Both the position numbers and the translations under genes were made by a program. Below, in pieces: positions 21,636 through 23,988 of a stretch of 23,988 nucleotides of DNA. The DNA is from Bacteroidales bacterium UBA1189 (GTDB lineage Bacteria > Bacteroidota > Bacteroidia > Bacteroidales > Bacteroidaceae). Under the pieces are notes generated by a model that was not told the DNA's origin, searched no databases, and saw only the letters and a program-made list of their open reading frames with translations. Each line of letters begins with the position of its first letter. The stretch's first letter is position 1. The DNA is taken from contig DBYJ01000026.1 of the NCBI GenBank assembly GCA_002309805.1, forward strand, positions 10,748 through 34,735, in the 5' to 3' direction.

Positions 21636-21851
21636 AAAAAGATGTTTTTTTCAAAAAACAGAGTGGTATTGAGGTTTTCAAATCCCTCGGATTTATTTGG
21701 GTGATAATTGTGTTGAGTGAAATACACGATAATTCGCGTAAAATTGAAAAATCCCGCACAACGATAAGAGAGGGGGAGATTTTCTTAATTCAAATTAAAC
21801 ATAATGCCGATTATGGAAAAATAGGCAGGGAATCTGAAATAAACAAATTAA
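21636..21851. other. AT-rich intergenic stretch without a gene
   Basis: Lies between two divergent promoters. It contains the near-perfect GTTTTTT/AAAAAAC inverted repeat near 21644-21659 and otherwise no recognised gene or site. An open frame crosses it and joins the T9SS-plug gene, but its composition (AT-rich, Lys/Ile-rich product) differs sharply from the downstream coding part. Confidence 0.5.
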
Positions 21852-21883
21852 TTTGGTATTTCTCTCGCTTAATCGTATCTTTG
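21852..21883 (+). promoter_or_regulatory. Promoter of the T9SS plug-type gene
   Basis: TTTG at 21852-21855, a 20-bp gap and TATCTTTG at 21876-21883 match the Bacteroidetes consensus closely. This supports ATG 21932, 48 bp downstream, as the start and rules out the longer upstream frame. Confidence 0.7.
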
Positions 21884-21931
21884 CACGCAGTAAATTTAAA
21901 CGGAAATTTTTTGGGCGTGTCTAATAGTCGT

Positions 21932-23257
21932 ATGAAGCATTATTGGAAATTGATATTCCTTATTATTATGGGATGTGCGCTGGCAACATCGGCAAGCGCC
22001 AGCCCAGCAGCGGCTGCTGACGGTGGCCCCGTGGCAACGATGCAGACTAACCGCACGTTCACGCCGCTCGTCCATACGCTGCAGACAATCGTCAACGACG
22101 ACTGGATGATGCCCGCCGTGCTCGTTATGGGCAGCGACGACTACGTGACGCTGTCGTTCGACTACTTCTCACACGAATATCACCGCCTCTGCTGCCACCT
22201 CACACATTGCGACGCCGATGGACGCCCCTCGGAACTCAACGAATCGGAATTCATGGACGGCTTCAACGACCGACCTATTGACTATTACCTTAATTCACTG
22301 AATACAACGTTCCTATACGCCCACTATGCCGTTGATTTCCCCAACGACAACGTGGAGCTGAAGGTGTCGGGCAACTACCGCGTGCTGGTGTACGACGACG
22401 ACCAAAAAGCCTCACCTGAGGCTTTCGCCTACAAGGGCCATCCTGTGTTGGCCGAGGCATGGTTCAAAGTGGTGGACCCACTCGTAAACGTCAGAGCTGA
22501 AGTGAGTTCCAACACCGACATCGACACTCACGTAGCCCATCAGCAGGTGACTTTCGCCATCGACCATGCCGACTACACTATCGAGCGTCCCGACCGCGAA
22601 GTGAAGGTGCTCGTCTGCCAGAATAACCGCCCCGACGTTGCCGTCACAGGCATTCAGCCCACCTACATCCGCCCCGGACTACTGGAGTACGTCCACAACC
22701 GCGACCTCATCTTCCCCGGCAACAACGAGTTTCGACGCTTCGAGGTCATCAATATGCACTACGGCTCGCAGAATGTCGACAAGATTGACTTCTACGAACC
22801 TTATTATCATGCTGTTCTGATGTCAGATGCCGAGCGCAGAGCCTACAGCTTCGACGCCGACCATAACGGACGTTTCCTCGTCCGCTACAACCTGGCTGAG
22901 GACAACGACACCGAGGCCGACTATTTCTTCGCCCACTTCACCCTCGAAGTCCCCCACCCTCGCACTAATGGCGAAATGTACGTAACGGGCTACTTCTCAG
23001 ACTACAACCTCACCCCCGACTACCGCATGACCTACAACGCTGCCACCTCGACCTACGAATGTGCCGTGCTGCTGAAAATGGGGGCATACGACTATCAGTA
23101 CGTCTTCGTAGAAGACAACAAATCAGCCGCCAAACCCTTCGACGGCAGCTTTTATGAAACGGAAAACGAATACACAATCTACGTCTGGCACCGCCCCTTC
23201 GGCTCACGCTATGACCAGCTGATTGCCGTGGAGCGTATCAGCTTCTCGCAGGAATGA
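21932..23257 (+). CDS. T9SS plug-type protein (DUF5103)
   Basis: 441 residues. The N-terminal signal (MKHYWKLIFLIIMGCALATS) could be cut after ASA (about 24), or Cys15 could be a lipid anchor. The DUF5103 / T9SS_plug first domain is recognisable: YVTLSFDYFSHEYHRL (71-86), HCDADGRPSELNESEFMDGF (92-111), NTTFLYAHYAVDFPNDN (124-140) and LKVSGNYRVLVYDDD (143-157). A C-terminal beta domain (EMYVTGYFSDYNLTPDYRM, GAYDYQYVFVEDN) is typical too. In Flavobacterium, a Plug protein closes the SprA secretion pore from the periplasmic side. No other T9SS gene is seen in this window, so whether a complete T9SS exists cannot be told here. The start at 21932 follows the promoter; longer in-frame starts are rejected. 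Confidence 0.85.
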   Translation: MKHYWKLIFLIIMGCALATSASASPAAAADGGPVATMQTNRTFTPLVHTLQTIVNDDWMMPAVLVMGSDDYVTLSFDYFSHEYHRLCCHLTHCDADGRPSELNESEFMDGFNDRPIDYYLNSLNTTFLYAHYAVDFPNDNVELKVSGNYRVLVYDDDQKASPEAFAYKGHPVLAEAWFKVVDPLVNVRAEVSSNTDIDTHVAHQQVTFAIDHADYTIERPDREVKVLVCQNNRPDVAVTGIQPTYIRPGLLEYVHNRDLIFPGNNEFRRFEVINMHYGSQNVDKIDFYEPYYHAVLMSDAERRAYSFDADHNGRFLVRYNLAEDNDTEADYFFAHFTLEVPHPRTNGEMYVTGYFSDYNLTPDYRMTYNAATSTYECAVLLKMGAYDYQYVFVEDNKSAAKPFDGSFYETENEYTIYVWHRPFGSRYDQLIAVERISFSQE

Positions 23258-23290
23258 AAACTGACGCACACCCAGCGTGGCACGCAGTTT
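23258..23290 (+). terminator. Weak inverted repeat after the T9SS plug-type gene
   Basis: AAACTG (23258-23263) and CAGTTT (23285-23290) directly follow the stop codon. The stem is only 6 bp with a 21-nt loop and no T-tract. It may be a weak terminator or chance. clpC begins 50 bp later with no TAnnTTTG promoter visible between. Confidence 0.2.
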
Positions 23291-23340
23291 GCAGTAGGTG
23301 GAGAGAAAGGAAAAAGATTTAAAAGGTATTACAACAATTG

Positions 23341-23988
23341 ATGAACAATTCATTTACCACAAAGATAGCGGAAGTCCTCGTCTATAGCGCCGAGGAGGCA
23401 CGTCGTCTGGGCAGTCCCGCCATTGCCCCCGAGCATCTGCTGCTGGGACTGCTGCGCGACGGACTCAACGAGGCCACCTTCCTTTTGGAAACCATTCACG
23501 TCGATCTGCACCGGCTACGCACCATAGTGCTGGAGGGGGCAGCACAGCCGCAGGACACCCCCCTGCCCTCCCCCTCAACCGCTGACACACCTGACGAAAT
23601 GTCACTCGACCCCACTGCCAGCCAAATCATGAAATTGGCACAGTTGGAGGCACGCTCCGACCGCCAGGAGGTGGCCGACACCCAGCACCTGCTGCTCGCC
23701 CTGCTGAAGCAGAAGGACAACCGGGCACGCAGCGCACTCCACTTCATGGGCATCAACTACAACCGTGTCCGTCACGAACTCGACCTCCGTGCCAGCGAAA
23801 AGAATAACAGCTTCAACCACAACAACAACGATGACGACGATGACGAGGACGACCTCCTCTTCTCGCCCCGCTCCGACAACGGCGCACGGAAATCCAGCCA
23901 GAAAGCACGTGCCACCGAGGTGGAGGGCGACAACGACACCCCCGTGCTGGACAATTTCAGCGTCGACATGACGGCTGCCGCTGCCGAG
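23341..23988 (+). CDS. clpC: ClpC-type AAA+ chaperone, N-terminal part (cut by window edge)
   Basis: 216 codons open to the window edge. The product starts MNNSFTTKIAEVLVYSAEEA. The Clp N domain has its two repeats: AEEARRLGSPAIAPEHLLLG (residues 18-37) and DTQHLLLALLKQKDNRAR (about 116-133). A variable linker follows that is rich in Asn and Asp (NNSFNHNNNDDDDDEDD, about 153-170), then TPVLDNFSVDMT, which is the usual start of the D1 ATPase module. ClpC unfolds proteins for ClpP or refolds them. The Walker motifs are beyond the edge, so completeness cannot be judged. The acidic linker is distinctive. It may be cotranscribed with the T9SS plug-type gene (83 bp gap). Confidence 0.88.
   Translation, partial: MNNSFTTKIAEVLVYSAEEARRLGSPAIAPEHLLLGLLRDGLNEATFLLETIHVDLHRLRTIVLEGAAQPQDTPLPSPSTADTPDEMSLDPTASQIMKLAQLEARSDRQEVADTQHLLLALLKQKDNRARSALHFMGINYNRVRHELDLRASEKNNSFNHNNNDDDDDEDDLLFSPRSDNGARKSSQKARATEVEGDNDTPVLDNFSVDMTAAAAE

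Noticed and set aside
21575..21931. N-terminal extension of the T9SS plug-type gene (119 residues)
   Set aside because: The stretch is AT-rich, contains the gene's own promoter at 21852-21883, and the true start is followed by a signal peptide.

Overview
The window reads as a chromosomal segment of a Bacteroidales bacterium, most likely a Prevotellaceae member from a gut or rumen habitat. The case rests on several things seen together: promoters of the Bacteroidetes type (TTTG or TTG, a 19-20 bp gap, then TAnnTTTG), a complete Bat (aerotolerance) gene cluster, a T9SS-plug/DUF5103 protein, HU-family fusions, and a secreted glucuronoyl-esterase-like (CE15) enzyme typical of plant-fibre degraders. 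The genus is inference.

Left edge (1-1151): the end of what looks like an integrated element. It holds the N-terminal part of a tyrosine-type integrase (cut by the window edge), overlapped by a gene for a protein with three winged-helix/excisionase-like repeats, then about 350 bp of repeat-bearing non-coding DNA. This abuts the 3' end of mnmE. The last 18 bp of mnmE correspond codon for codon to the attachment site used by SGI1-type islands in Proteobacteria, so mnmE is a plausible integration target here.

Leftward block (1152-4876): a TPR/PD40-repeat envelope protein, a uridine-phosphorylase-like enzyme and mnmE form a tight operon. The mnmE start codon directly follows the phosphorylase stop codon. 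Upstream lies an intergenic region with an unusual four-unit, exactly 21-bp-periodic array around a 14-bp perfect palindrome.

Middle (5317-6827): a DUF486 membrane protein gene (+) and a CE15 esterase gene (-) converge and overlap by 22 bp.

Rightward block (7003-20820): thirteen genes on the + strand with no gap above 60 bp. They are ftsY, rimO, a small HU, an HU-transmembrane-LysM fusion, moxR, a DUF58 protein, a BatD-like membrane protein, batA, batB, batC, batD, batE, a PAP2 phosphatase and a small HTH protein (counting the last two as part of the run gives fourteen). One strong promoter is visible ahead of ftsY and one hairpin follows the last gene, so a single very long operon with possible internal starts is plausible. 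The theme is envelope biogenesis: membrane targeting (FtsY), a putative nucleoid-to-peptidoglycan tether (HU-LysM), and the MoxR/VWA/TPR Bat machinery.

Right edge (20821-23988): non-coding DNA with a hairpin and a five-unit, exactly 22-bp-periodic array of near-palindromic sites, then a zinc-ribbon lipoprotein (-), a T9SS plug-type protein (+) with a clear promoter, and the first 216 codons of clpC (+), cut by the window edge.

The strongest leads are the HU-TM-LysM fusion placed at the head of the bat genes, the two helically phased intergenic arrays, and the putative mnmE-targeting integrase module.
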